Program-made: the position numbers and the translations under genes
In this document: piece after piece, positions 42,610-51,493 of the stretch
Numbering within the stretch: the first letter of the stretch is position 1
How the letters are laid out: each line of letters opens with the position of its first letter
Source of the DNA: Candidatus Zhuqueibacterota bacterium
GTDB taxonomy: Bacteria > Zhuqueibacterota > Zhuqueibacteria > Zhuqueibacterales > Zhuqueibacteraceae
Direction of reading: 5' to 3'
Length of the DNA: 53,790 nt
Assembly: GCA_022616415.1 (NCBI GenBank)
Contig: JAKEEU010000143.1
Location: forward strand, 1-53,790
Notes under the pieces: model-generated
The model's database searches: none
Seen by the model: the letters and a program-made list of their open reading frames with translations, nothing else
Told to the model about the DNA's origin: nothing

Positions 42610-42638
42610 ATTTAATCAAATTTTCATATATTTGTCAA
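42610..42638 (-). promoter_or_regulatory. Sigma70-type promoter for the AraC-family gene
   Basis: On the minus strand TTGACA (42633-42638), 17-bp spacer, TTAAAT (42610-42615). The leader is about 140 nt to ATG 42460. No CGCAAATGGG box lies upstream of this promoter, so it looks constitutive. It points away from the sbcD promoter 62 bp to the right. Confidence 0.6.
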
Positions 42639-42700
42639 GGGAACCTTTGGCAAATTAAGAAAGCCTAATTTTATTGGTCAAAATTCATCAAAGACCGGCC

Positions 42701-42729
42701 TTGACTTTTGGAATAGGAATTTGTAAACT
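42701..42729 (+). promoter_or_regulatory. Sigma70-type promoter for sbcD
   Basis: TTGACT (42701-42706), 17-bp spacer, TAAACT (42724-42729). The leader to ATG 42832 is about 95 nt and contains the inverted repeat at 42755-42814. Confidence 0.55.
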
Positions 42730-42754
42730 ATCCATGTTTTGCCAAATTCATTCA

Positions 42755-42814
42755 GTTGCAGTAGCAGTTGCACGAGCACGTTATTTCCCTGTCACTACTA
42801 CTGCATACTGCAAC
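42755..42814. repeat. Inverted repeat in the sbcD leader
   Basis: Left arm GTTGCAGTAGCAGTTGC (42755-42771) with two tandem GTTGCAGT-like copies; right arm 42794-42814 is the near complement of GTTGCAGTATGCAGTAGT. Loop of about 22 nt. It will fold in the sbcD messenger. Confidence 0.6.
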
Positions 42815-42831
42815 TTTTTATACTGGTTCTC

Positions 42832-44019
42832 ATGCGCTTCATTCACTTCGCCGACACCCATCTCGGCTATTCGGATTATTCCAAAGTCGATCCACGCACC
42901 GGCGTGAATCGCCGCGAGCAGGATTTCTACGACGCCTGGTGGCGCGTCATTGATGCCATCGTCGCGGAGAAGCCGGATTTTGTGCTGCACGCCGGCGATC
43001 TGTTTCAATCATCGCGGCCGAACAACCGTGCCATCGCCGTCGCGCTGGAGGGATTGGCAAAAATAGCCGATGCGAATATCCCATTTGTGGTCGTCGCCGG
43101 CAATCATTCCATGCCGCGCATTCGTGCGCTGGGCAATATTTTTGAAGCCATCGCCGTGCTGCCCAATGTGCGGGCATGTTATCAAGGGCGCTATGAGAAA
43201 TTCATTTTGCCGCATCCCGTTTCGGGAAAATCGTGCGCCATTCACTGCCTGCCGCATTGCTCGTTGACCACCGAGCTCGAAAAAGCTTATGCTGAATTGC
43301 ACATTGACTCCGCCGCGGCATGGAATATTTTGGTGGCGCACGGCGGCTGGCGCTCGGTTAAAGGTGAGAATGGACTCGATACGCGCATGGGCGAATTCAA
43401 CGAGCAATTTCTCGAAGACCCGGAAACACGTCTTGGCCTGAGATTTGATTACATTGCGCTCGGCCACTATCATCGTTATCTTGGCATGAACGATCATACA
43501 TTTTATTCCGGCTCCACCGAGCGCACCAGCTTCAACGAGGCGGGCTACACCTCCGGCTATATTCGCGGCGATTTGGAGCGGTGTACTTGGGAATATGTCA
43601 CGATTCCATCGCGGCCGATGCTGCGTTTGCAGCCACTGGACTGTTTCGGCAAATCGCCGTCTGAAATCATGCGCGAGCTGGAACAACGCGCGGGCGCCGA
43701 AATTCACGAAGCGCTCATTTCAATCGAATTACAAAATCTTTCGCGTGACACGTATTTGCAGCTTGATTTATCCGCCATGGATGAGCTTTTTGCGGCGGCT
43801 TTTCATTTTGAAAGACAGTTGCACATGATCTCAGTAAGCTCGAAAGGGAGTCGAGACGAGCCGCAAGTTGCTGCGGAAATCGGGCATATTGGCTCGCTGC
43901 GTGACGAATTCTCGCGTTATCTTGCCGCCAACGGTGACGGCGCTTTGCCGCGAGAAGAGCTTGAAAAAGAGGGCCTGCGCTATTTGCTGGAGGCCGAACG
44001 AGAAGAAATTGGGGAGTAA
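42832..44019 (+). CDS. sbcD: SbcD/Mre11-type nuclease subunit
   Basis: The metallophosphoesterase subunit of the SbcCD DNA-end-processing nuclease. ATG 42832 begins the family motif MRFIHFADTHLG. The further metal-binding motifs follow: HAGDLFQSSRP, VVVAGNHSMPR, AHGGW and GHYHR. The C-terminal capping part is more divergent (395 residues in total). It stands ten bases before sbcC, the usual order, and forms the nuclease that opens hairpins and blocked DNA ends. Confidence 0.92.
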   Translation: MRFIHFADTHLGYSDYSKVDPRTGVNRREQDFYDAWWRVIDAIVAEKPDFVLHAGDLFQSSRPNNRAIAVALEGLAKIADANIPFVVVAGNHSMPRIRALGNIFEAIAVLPNVRACYQGRYEKFILPHPVSGKSCAIHCLPHCSLTTELEKAYAELHIDSAAAWNILVAHGGWRSVKGENGLDTRMGEFNEQFLEDPETRLGLRFDYIALGHYHRYLGMNDHTFYSGSTERTSFNEAGYTSGYIRGDLERCTWEYVTIPSRPMLRLQPLDCFGKSPSEIMRELEQRAGAEIHEALISIELQNLSRDTYLQLDLSAMDELFAAAFHFERQLHMISVSSKGSRDEPQVAAEIGHIGSLRDEFSRYLAANGDGALPREELEKEGLRYLLEAEREEIGE

Positions 44020-44028
44020 AAACATCGC

Positions 44029-46428
44029 ATGATTCTGCATTCCCTCCGCCTGCACAACTTCCGCCGCTTTCGCCATGCCGAAATCGAATTTCCCGAAAAC
44101 GTGGTGGGGTTATTGGGCCGCAACGGCGCCGGCAAATCGACGCTGCTGGAAGCGATTGCCTGGGCGCTTTACGGCAGCCGCGCGGCGCGCACCGACAAGC
44201 TGCAAATTCGCTCGCAATTCGCCGGTGAACGCGACGCTTGTGAAGCGGAATTGACGTTCAAGCTCGGCGGCGAGAAATATCGTGTTCGGCGCTCGATTGC
44301 CGGCAAAAATGCGGTGGTCGAAGCGGCGCTTTATCACGGCGACGACCCCGCTCCGGCTGCGGTTCGCGACAGCGGCGTCAACGAGGCGGTGGAAAAATTG
44401 CTCGGCCTCGATTATCGCGCCTTTGAAGCCTCGATTTTTGCCAAGCAAAAAGAGCTGGCGGCGTTGAGCGATTTGCAGGATGAGCAGCGGCGCAAAATCG
44501 TCAGCCGGCTGATCAATCTCGAAGCCGTCGATCGCGCCCGCCAGCGCGTGCTGAGCGACGCCAACGAGAAACGCAAATTTCTCGAAGGCGCGCAAACGAC
44601 GCAGGCCGACATTCCGGCGCTCGAACAGCAGCTTTCGCAACAGCAGGCGCGCTTAAAATCGGTGCAAGAAATTTTGCAGCAGCAGGAAGAAGCTGCAAAA
44701 GAACGCGCCGCCCAACTTGCCGCGGCGCGCCAAAAATGGGAGGGGGAAAGCAGCCGCCGCGATCGCTACAATCAAATGCAGACGGCCATCGCGGGGATTC
44801 GCATTCGCCGGCAGGAATTAGCGCGACAACAGCAGGAGATCGAGAAAGATCAAAACGAGATTGCCGCAGAACAGCCGCAGCTTTTGGCGCTGCGACCGGC
44901 GCGCGAAGAGCATGAAAAATTGCGCCGTGAGCGCGACTCGTTGCAATCGCAGCAGCAGCAAGCGATCCGGCTGCAGGAAAAGCAGCAACTGGCCAAGACG
45001 CTTCTGGATCAAATCAGCGCCCGCAAAACGGCAGCAAGTGAGTGGCAACAACAACTCGGTGAATTGCAAACGCTGAATGAGCGCGAAAAAACCGTTGAAA
45101 AACAGCACGAGCAGGCGCAAGCCGAGGTGCTCAAATGGCGTGCGGAAGAAAAGCGGCTCAGCAATGAAATAGAAGGCATCAAAACGCGCGGCACGGATTT
45201 CAAATCCAAATTGACCGAGGTGCAGAAACTCGGCGCGCAAAGTCCGTGTCCGATTTGCACGCGGCCGCTGGCCGAGTATTTTCCGAGCGTCGTCAAGCAT
45301 TTTGAGGAAGAGCTGGCAAAATTGCGCAACGGCTACCTGCAGGCCAGCGAGACGCGGAAACGCGCCGAGGCGGCTTTGCGCCAGGCGGAAACGGCGGAAG
45401 AGAATATCCGCAGCGAAAAAAGCAAACTTGGCGCACAGCGCGAGCGCCTGCACCAGTTGCAGAACAATTTGCTGCGCCATCAAAACGAAGTTGATGATTT
45501 GCAGAAACGCTTGCAAACCGTTCAAACCGAAATTCAAAGCCTCGGCCCCGTGGCTTTTGATGCGGCCCGACTCGCGCAAATCAACGAGGCCTTGCGCCAG
45601 GTTGAAGCGCGGGTTCACGAGCTGACCAGGCTGGAAACGCGCGCCAACCGGCTGCCGGAAATCGGCCGCCGACTGGCCGGCGTGCAAAAACAAATAGCGG
45701 ATTCACAGCAGCAGGAGGAAAAACTGCAAGCGCAGTTGCACGATCTGCAATTTGATGAAGAAATTTACCTAACAGCGAAACGCGCGCACGACGAGGCCAA
45801 CGCCGCCCACTTGCGCAGCCAGCAAGCGCTCGGCGAGGCCAAAGGGCAATTTGCCGTTGCCGATGCCGAAAGGCGCAATCTCGAGCAGGCGCTCGAAAAA
45901 GCGCGCGAGCTGCAGGCGGCAATTGCCCGCACCAAACACAAGGTGATCGTGCTCGACTCGCTGCAAGATCATTTGAAAATTTTCCGCGCCGAGCTGGCCG
46001 GCCGTTTGCGCCCGCTGATTGCCGACCGCGCTTCAGAGCTGCTGCGCTTGATTACTGCGGGCCGTTATAGCTTGCTGGAATTGGATGAGTCATACAATAT
46101 TTTTCTTTACGACGGCCGCGAGCGCTACGGGATTTCGCGCTTTTCCGGCGGCGAACAGGACGTGGCGAATCTCTGTTTGCGCGTGGCGATCAGCCAGGTC
46201 ATCGCGCAGCGCACGGGCAAGCCGCCTTTGCAATTCATCGCGCTGGACGAAATTTTCGGCTCGCAAGACGAAGAGCGCAAAAATGCTTTGCTCTCGGCGC
46301 TGCAGCAGTTGAGCAATTATTTCCGGCAGATTTTTCTCATCACGCACATTGACAGCATCAAAGAAAATCTGCCAGTGGTGTTGGAGGTGGAGATGGCGGG
46401 AGAAGCGAGCGAGGTGAAGGTGATGTAG
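44029..46428 (+). CDS. sbcC: SbcC/Rad50-type ATPase subunit
   Basis: A 799-residue SMC-like ATPase and partner of SbcD. N-terminal Walker A GRNGAGKSTLLEAIAWALYG; two long coiled coils rich in Glu/Gln/Lys; a zinc-hook CPIC near residue 410; then the C-terminal signature FSGGEQDVANLCLRVA and Walker B LQFIALDEIFGSQDEER. Shorter than E. coli SbcC (1,048) and close to Rad50-like forms in other phyla. Together they would cleave DNA hairpins and protein-blocked ends. The large, palindrome-rich intergenic repeats of this genome would be natural substrates, though this is speculation. Confidence 0.93.
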   Translation: MILHSLRLHNFRRFRHAEIEFPENVVGLLGRNGAGKSTLLEAIAWALYGSRAARTDKLQIRSQFAGERDACEAELTFKLGGEKYRVRRSIAGKNAVVEAALYHGDDPAPAAVRDSGVNEAVEKLLGLDYRAFEASIFAKQKELAALSDLQDEQRRKIVSRLINLEAVDRARQRVLSDANEKRKFLEGAQTTQADIPALEQQLSQQQARLKSVQEILQQQEEAAKERAAQLAAARQKWEGESSRRDRYNQMQTAIAGIRIRRQELARQQQEIEKDQNEIAAEQPQLLALRPAREEHEKLRRERDSLQSQQQQAIRLQEKQQLAKTLLDQISARKTAASEWQQQLGELQTLNEREKTVEKQHEQAQAEVLKWRAEEKRLSNEIEGIKTRGTDFKSKLTEVQKLGAQSPCPICTRPLAEYFPSVVKHFEEELAKLRNGYLQASETRKRAEAALRQAETAEENIRSEKSKLGAQRERLHQLQNNLLRHQNEVDDLQKRLQTVQTEIQSLGPVAFDAARLAQINEALRQVEARVHELTRLETRANRLPEIGRRLAGVQKQIADSQQQEEKLQAQLHDLQFDEEIYLTAKRAHDEANAAHLRSQQALGEAKGQFAVADAERRNLEQALEKARELQAAIARTKHKVIVLDSLQDHLKIFRAELAGRLRPLIADRASELLRLITAGRYSLLELDESYNIFLYDGRERYGISRFSGGEQDVANLCLRVAISQVIAQRTGKPPLQFIALDEIFGSQDEERKNALLSALQQLSNYFRQIFLITHIDSIKENLPVVLEVEMAGEASEVKVM

Positions 46429-46499
46429 TCCACTGGCGCGGCGAAAGCAATTTGATCATCATTGGCCAAGAGTTTTAAACTACAACAGAAAGATTATGA

Positions 46500-46645
46500 C
46501 CAACGGATAAAAGCGGCCAACGGATATAAAAGACAAAAAGGTTGGAATTGAAATAATTTGTCAAAAGCTGTAAAATTATTTTGTGTTTTCATTTCGCGCG
46601 AATTTTAAAGATATTCTTATCCGTTGGCCGCCGTTAATCCGTTGG
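46500..46645. repeat. Inverted repeat of CCAACGGAT units, overlapping larC end
   Basis: Left arm 46500-46526 has two CCAACGGAT units (CCAACGGATAAAAGCGGCC then AACGGATA). Right arm 46618-46645 is the complement of CCAACGGATTAACGGCGGCC..AACGGATA. The loop is about 90 nt. The right arm contains the last codons and stop of larC. Confidence 0.85.
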
Positions 46646-47813
46646 ACAATTCTCTACGCAAGCGATCATAAACTTCGCGCAGCGGCAACCGGTGCTGGCG
46701 CGCCAGATTCTTGCAGGTTTCAAATTCAAGTGAGAACGTGACGCGGGGCTGTCCGGCAGGCGTTTTCCATTCCGCCAGTTTGATTTCAATCTCGCCAAGT
46801 GACGTTTGCCGTTTTTCGTGCCAACGGCGCAATTTGTTGCGCCCCACCGGCGTGAGACGAACACCGAGCGTGGTGGTTTCGGCATAAACGACGGCCAGCA
46901 CATCATCGAGCTTCTCCGCCGGCAACAGAGCCGAGAGCAACATTCCCGGACGTCCTTTTTTCATGATGATCGGGATGAGAAAGGCATCCATCGCGCCGGC
47001 TTCCAGCAGACGCTCGATGACGTAAGGATAAATTTCCGGAATCATGTCATCAATGTTTGTTTCCAGCAGCAGCGTGGTATCGCCGGTTTCGGAGACGGCG
47101 GTGTCTCCGATGATGAGACGCAGAACATTCGGCAAATTCTCGTGCTCGCGCGAACCGGCGCCATAGCCGATTTTTTGCGGCGTGAAGATCGGCCGCTCAC
47201 CCGGCTTGGCGAGTGTGGTGAGGATGGCGGCGCCCGTCGGCGTGACCAACTCGGAATCGATCGGCCCGAGGCGAGAGGGAAAGCCGCGGAGCATTTCGAC
47301 CGTGGCCGGAGCCGGAACGGGAATGATGCCGTGCTCACATTTAACCGTGCCGCCGCCAAGCGGCAATGTCGAGACGACAACTTGTTCGACGCCGAGAAAA
47401 TGCAAACCGGCGACGCTGCAAGCCACGTCCGTAATCGCATCGACGGCGCCGACTTCGTGAAAGTGAATTTTCTCCGGCGTGGTGTGATGTGCTTTGGCTT
47501 CGGCCTCGGCGAGGCGGCGGAAAATGTGCAACGCTTGGTCACGCACCGGATCAGGCAGGTTGGCTTTGTGGATGATTTCTTCGATGTGGTGAAGGTGGCG
47601 ATGCGCGTGCTCATGCGGCGCGTGAATGTCGACTTTGGTCGCATAAAACTCGCCGCGTTTGACTTGGCGGGACTCCAGCCGCAACCCGGCAATGCCAAAG
47701 CGATCCGCAATCTCTTGCAATTTTTCGAGGGGAACACCGGCATCAACCAGCGCGCCGAGAATCATATCGCCGCTGGCGCCGGAGATGCAGTCGAAGTAGG
47801 CGAGGCGGGGCAT
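46617..47813 (-). CDS. larC: LarC-type nickel-pincer cofactor protein (DUF111)
   Basis: A 398-residue protein of the LarC family, which inserts nickel into the pyridinium-bis-thiocarboxylate cofactor of lactate racemase and related enzymes. Conserved start: AYFDCISGASGDMILGALVDAG; histidine-rich stretch HAPHEHAHRHLHHIEEII; VGAVDAITDVACSVAG; and the C-terminal TNIDDMIPEIYPYVIERLLEAGAMDAFLIPIIMKKGRPG. In lactobacilli larC uses a programmed frameshift; here it is a single frame. No larB or larE is in the window. The last residues (SNGLTAANG) are read from the repeat at 46500-46645. Confidence 0.93.
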   Translation of the reverse strand: MPRLAYFDCISGASGDMILGALVDAGVPLEKLQEIADRFGIAGLRLESRQVKRGEFYATKVDIHAPHEHAHRHLHHIEEIIHKANLPDPVRDQALHIFRRLAEAEAKAHHTTPEKIHFHEVGAVDAITDVACSVAGLHFLGVEQVVVSTLPLGGGTVKCEHGIIPVPAPATVEMLRGFPSRLGPIDSELVTPTGAAILTTLAKPGERPIFTPQKIGYGAGSREHENLPNVLRLIIGDTAVSETGDTTLLLETNIDDMIPEIYPYVIERLLEAGAMDAFLIPIIMKKGRPGMLLSALLPAEKLDDVLAVVYAETTTLGVRLTPVGRNKLRRWHEKRQTSLGEIEIKLAEWKTPAGQPRVTFSLEFETCKNLARQHRLPLREVYDRLRRELSNGLTAANG

Positions 47814-47818
47814 TTAAT

Positions 47819-48238
47819 TCATTCTCCCATAAATTGCAAAACGATTTCTCGGCGGCGCGGCCGGTTGTCAAAATCAATCAGCACAATCTGCTGCCAAGTA
47901 CCGAGCAGGAGATTGCCGTTTTCAAACGGCACGACGAGCGAAGCGCCGAGCAGGGCGGCGCGCACGTGCGCGTAGCCGTTGCCATCGCCCCAAGTATCGT
48001 CGTGATGATAGCGAATGTTCATTGGCGCGAGCTTCTCGAAGGCGGCGGGCAAATCTTTGAGCAAGCCCGGCTCGTATTCGATGGTCGTCACGCCGGCGGT
48101 GGAGCCCGAAACAAAAACCGTGACGGTGCCATCTTGCAGGCCGGTTTTTTTCAGGGCGGTGAGAACTTGCGGGGTAATGTCGTGAATGTCAGTAAATCCC
48201 TTGGTGGAGAGAGGAAACTTTTCAGTTTTGGTAGGCAT
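47819..48238 (-). CDS. YjbQ family protein (UPF0047)
   Basis: A 139-residue protein of the YjbQ family, described as a secondary thiamine-phosphate synthase. Marks: FTDIHDITPQVLTALKKTG, VFVSGSTAGVTTIEYEPGL, RYHHDDTWGDGNGYAHVRAALLGASLVVPFENG and the closing LGTWQQIVLIDFDNRPRRREI. The invariant His and Asp patch is intact. It lies five bases before larC on the same strand and may be cotranscribed with it. Confidence 0.9.
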   Translation of the reverse strand: MPTKTEKFPLSTKGFTDIHDITPQVLTALKKTGLQDGTVTVFVSGSTAGVTTIEYEPGLLKDLPAAFEKLAPMNIRYHHDDTWGDGNGYAHVRAALLGASLVVPFENGNLLLGTWQQIVLIDFDNRPRRREIVLQFMGE

Positions 48239-48255
48239 GAGGTGTCTCCGAAAAA

Positions 48256-48374
48256 GGAGTGATGGAGTTTGGAGTTTTGGAGTGCTGGAGTATTGGATTG
48301 ATGGATTATTGGTTTTACATTACTCCAGTAATCCATCAATCCAGCACTCCAAAAATCCAATACTTCCACGCTCC
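48256..48374. repeat. Inverted repeat of TGGAGTxxTGGA units
   Basis: Left arm 48256-48312 is built from tandem GGAGT and TGGA units (GGAGTGATGGAGTTT.. TGGATTGATGGATTATTGG). The right arm 48321-48374 is the complement (CCAGTAATCCATCAATCCAG..). The loop is about 8 nt. It lies between yjbQ and the PfkB kinase gene. Similar sequences are common dispersed repeats in metagenome-assembled genomes, a point I recall and cannot check here. Confidence 0.8.
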
Positions 48375-48379
48375 GGCTT

Positions 48380-49303
48380 TTACTCTTCCCACGGCTTCAG
48401 GAACTTTGTCATCTCGTGAAAGTTAATGAAGCGGGTACGAATTTCGTCTTCACGCAAATGCCGCAGGCGACCGATGCTGAAATCTTCGACGACGAAACTG
48501 GCAAACGTGCTGCCGTAAATAATGGCCTGGCGTAGGGCGGCCTCGTCAATGCGGCGGCACTTGGTGAGATAACCCATAAAGCCGCCGGCAAAAGTGTCGC
48601 CGGCGCCGGTCGGATCGAAGACATTTTCCAAAGGAAACGCCGGCGCGTAAAAGAACCGGCCGTCCGTGATCATGATGGCGCCGTGTTCGCCCTTTTTGAC
48701 GACGATGATCTTCGGCCCCATCGCGCGAACCTGGCGCGCGGCTTTGAGCAAGTTATGCTCGCCGGAAAGCTGGCGCATCTCGGAATCGTTGACCAACAAC
48801 ACATCGACACGTTTCAACACGCGCGCCAACTCCGCCGGCGTGCGCTCGATCCAGTAATTCATCGTGTCCAGCGCCACGAGCTGCGGCTTCGATATTTGTT
48901 CCAAAACGCTGAGCTGCAAATCCGGCCCGATGTTGCCAAGAAATATAAACGGCGTGTCGCGATATTTTTCCGGTATGCGCGGATTGAAGGTTTCAAAAAC
49001 ATTAAGGTGCGTAAACAGCGTATCGCGCGAGTTCAAGTCAAAGCCGTAACGGCCGCCCCAGCTAAAACTTTTTCCCGGCTTGATCTCCAGGCCGTCGAGA
49101 TCGATGCCGCGGCTGCGCAGAAAAGCAATTTCGGTTGATGGAAAATCTTCGCCAATCACGCCCACCAAATTGACCTGCGTGAAATGGCTCGCCGAAACGC
49201 TGCAATAAACCGCGGTGCCGCCGATCGCATTTTCCACCGTGCCAAAGGGCGTTTCAACGGTATCCAAGCCCAAAGAGCCAATGACCAACAAACTCATCGT
49301 CAT
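48380..49303 (-). CDS. PfkB-family carbohydrate or nucleoside kinase
   Basis: A 307-residue ribokinase-type kinase. The substrate lid region GSLGLDTVETPFGTVENAIGGTAVYCS precedes the core; the anion hole and catalytic base are in the C-terminal signature DPTGAGDTFAGGFMGYL. The sugar specificity cannot be read. It lies 21 bp after the fused rsfS-argS gene and on the same strand. The family phosphorylates sugars, nucleosides or sugar phosphates; the ATP site looks complete. Confidence 0.88.
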   Translation of the reverse strand: MTMSLLVIGSLGLDTVETPFGTVENAIGGTAVYCSVSASHFTQVNLVGVIGEDFPSTEIAFLRSRGIDLDGLEIKPGKSFSWGGRYGFDLNSRDTLFTHLNVFETFNPRIPEKYRDTPFIFLGNIGPDLQLSVLEQISKPQLVALDTMNYWIERTPAELARVLKRVDVLLVNDSEMRQLSGEHNLLKAARQVRAMGPKIIVVKKGEHGAIMITDGRFFYAPAFPLENVFDPTGAGDTFAGGFMGYLTKCRRIDEAALRQAIIYGSTFASFVVEDFSIGRLRHLREDEIRTRFINFHEMTKFLKPWEE

Positions 49304-49324
49304 CCTTTCATGTTGCAGTGCAGA

Positions 49325-51451
49325 TTACATTTTTTCCGGAGCCGTAATGTTGAGCAAGCTCAGCGCGTTGGCGAGCACGATTCGCACGCCTTCGACCAGG
49401 CGTAAGCGCGCCTGCGTTAATGCCGCGTCTTCGCTCACCACCCGATGATCGTGATAAAAATGGTGAAAAGTCGCGGCAAGTTCCTGCAAAAAGAGAGTGA
49501 TTCGGTTCGGCTCGAGAAATTGCGCCGCTTTGGAAACGGCCTCGGGAAACTCAGCGAGCTTTTTCAAGACCGCCAGCTCTTCCGGCGTTTTGAGCAAGCT
49601 TAAGTCATAATGCTCGGCAAGAGAAATGCCTTTATCAGCCGCGTGCGCGAGAATGTTGCAAACCCGCGCGTGCGCATATTGCACGTAATAAACCGGATTC
49701 TCATCCGTTTGCTTTTTCGCCAGGTCGATATCAAAATCCATCGGCGTGTCGAGCTTGCGCACGAGAAAAAAGTAGCGGGCCGCATCGGCGCCGACCTCGT
49801 CAATCAATTCGGCCATTTCGATGATGTTGCCGGCGCGTTTGGACATTTTCACGACTTCACCGCCGCGCAGCAAATTGACCTGCTGGATGATGCGTACTTG
49901 AAAGCTGTCTTTCTCATAACCAAGCGCTTCCATCGCTGCTTTCATGCGCGCGACGTGGCTGTGATGATCCGGCCCCCAAAGATCGTAGAGTTGATCGAAG
50001 CCGCGGCGATACTTGTCCGTATGATAGGCAATATCGCCGAGAAAATAAGTCGGCTCACCGTCGCTTTTGAGCAGCACACGATCTTGCTCGTCGCCGAATT
50101 GGGATGAGCGAAACCACAGCGCGCCGTCTTTTTCATAGCTCAAGCTTTTTTCGGCCAACCGGTCGAGCACCTCCTGTTGGCGATTGCCGGCGAGCAGACT
50201 CTCCTCGCTGAACCAGAGATCGAATTTAACCCGGAACTTTTCCAATGTCTCGCGTTGCGCGCGAATCATGCGCTCCAGCGCGATCTTCGTTAATTGGTCG
50301 CAGCGCGCTTCCAAAGCGAGCGGCACGAAACGATCGCCGAATTCGTCGCGAATCGACGCGGCCAAATCTTTGATGTACTCGCCGTGATAGCCGTCTTCCG
50401 GAAACGGCTCGTCGACGCCGAAGAGCGCCATGTAGCGCGAGCTGACCGAATAGCCGAGCATGCGCACGCGCTGGCCGGCGTCGTTGATGTAAAATTCTCG
50501 CTTCGCTTCAGCGCCAATAGCGTGGAAAAGATTAACCAGCACGTCACCAATCGAGGCGGCGCGCGCGCTGACGATATTCAGCGGGCCGGTCGGGTTGGCG
50601 CTGACAAATTCCATGTTGATGTTCTTGCCGGCACCCGAGGTGGAGCGCCCGTAACGCTCGCGCGTTTGCAGGATCTCCGCCAAAACATTTTGCCAATAAC
50701 CCGGACCAAAACGGAAATTAATGAAACCCGGCCCATCGATGCGAATCTCTTCAATCACGTCGCGGTCATATTCCAGCGAGTTGACAATTTCCTCGGCAAT
50801 GAGGCGCGGCGCTTTTTTCAGCGTTTTCGCGAGCCCCATGGCGACCGGCGTGGCGTAATCGCCAAAACCTTCCTGTCGCGGACGGCCAACGCTGACCGGT
50901 TCAATCGGCCAGCCTCGTTTCTGCATCAACTCAGTGAGCAGGCCATGCAAATAACTTTCAGCAGATGGATTCATATTTTTATGAAATTTTGGTTGTAGCC
51001 GCTCAATAGCCTTTTGAGGTTCGTCGCGAATTTCTTCGATGACGGCGTCGCCCCACAACCGTTCGAGGCCGTAGTAGTCGCGCGTTTCCGGTTGAAAAAC
51101 GTGTACCACGACGTCGACGAAATCGATCAGCACCCACTGATTGCGTTCGCGCCCCTCGATGTGCCAGGGTCTGACGTCTTCTTTTTTCAACGCATCGACA
51201 ATATGCTCGGAAATGGCGCGAACGTGCGAATCGACGCCGCCGGTGCAAATCACAAAAAAATCGGCGATGCTGGTCAAGCGGCTGACGTCAAAAATCTTGA
51301 TGTCGGCGGCCTTTTTTTCCAATGCCAGCTTGGCCGAGCGGCGGGCCAGCTTTGCAATGTTTTGGTGCACCGGGCGAGCCGGCCGCGTCGTCTGTTGCAT
51401 GTCAAGCTGCATTAAATCTGCGGCGTTTTTCCGAGAATTTGATTTTGCCAT
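49325..51451 (-). CDS. argS: RsfS-ArgRS fusion: ribosome silencing factor + arginyl-tRNA synthetase
   Basis: One 708-residue frame. Residues about 30-140 are RsfS (Iojap): KKAADIKIFDVSRLTSIADFFVICTGGVDSHVRAISEHIVDALKK, then VLIDFVDVVVHVFQPETRDYYGLERLWGDA. Residue 160 is Met, and from there ArgRS runs in full, with N-terminal additional domain, core and C-terminal anticodon-binding helices (ISLAEHYDLSLLKTPEELAVL..FHHFYHDHRVV). In the catalytic site the HIGH box reads NIVS (292-295) in ANPTGPLNIVSARAA, while KMSKRAG is intact. A short linker (IRDEPQKAIERLQPKFHKN) joins the parts. A five-A run lies at the junction, so an assembly or indel error might have removed an RsfS stop. Confidence 0.9.
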   Translation of the reverse strand: MAKSNSRKNAADLMQLDMQQTTRPARPVHQNIAKLARRSAKLALEKKAADIKIFDVSRLTSIADFFVICTGGVDSHVRAISEHIVDALKKEDVRPWHIEGRERNQWVLIDFVDVVVHVFQPETRDYYGLERLWGDAVIEEIRDEPQKAIERLQPKFHKNMNPSAESYLHGLLTELMQKRGWPIEPVSVGRPRQEGFGDYATPVAMGLAKTLKKAPRLIAEEIVNSLEYDRDVIEEIRIDGPGFINFRFGPGYWQNVLAEILQTRERYGRSTSGAGKNINMEFVSANPTGPLNIVSARAASIGDVLVNLFHAIGAEAKREFYINDAGQRVRMLGYSVSSRYMALFGVDEPFPEDGYHGEYIKDLAASIRDEFGDRFVPLALEARCDQLTKIALERMIRAQRETLEKFRVKFDLWFSEESLLAGNRQQEVLDRLAEKSLSYEKDGALWFRSSQFGDEQDRVLLKSDGEPTYFLGDIAYHTDKYRRGFDQLYDLWGPDHHSHVARMKAAMEALGYEKDSFQVRIIQQVNLLRGGEVVKMSKRAGNIIEMAELIDEVGADAARYFFLVRKLDTPMDFDIDLAKKQTDENPVYYVQYAHARVCNILAHAADKGISLAEHYDLSLLKTPEELAVLKKLAEFPEAVSKAAQFLEPNRITLFLQELAATFHHFYHDHRVVSEDAALTQARLRLVEGVRIVLANALSLLNITAPEKM

Positions 51452-51493
51452 GAACCTCCGAAGAATCTAGTGACAAAATGATTAAGGCAAAGT

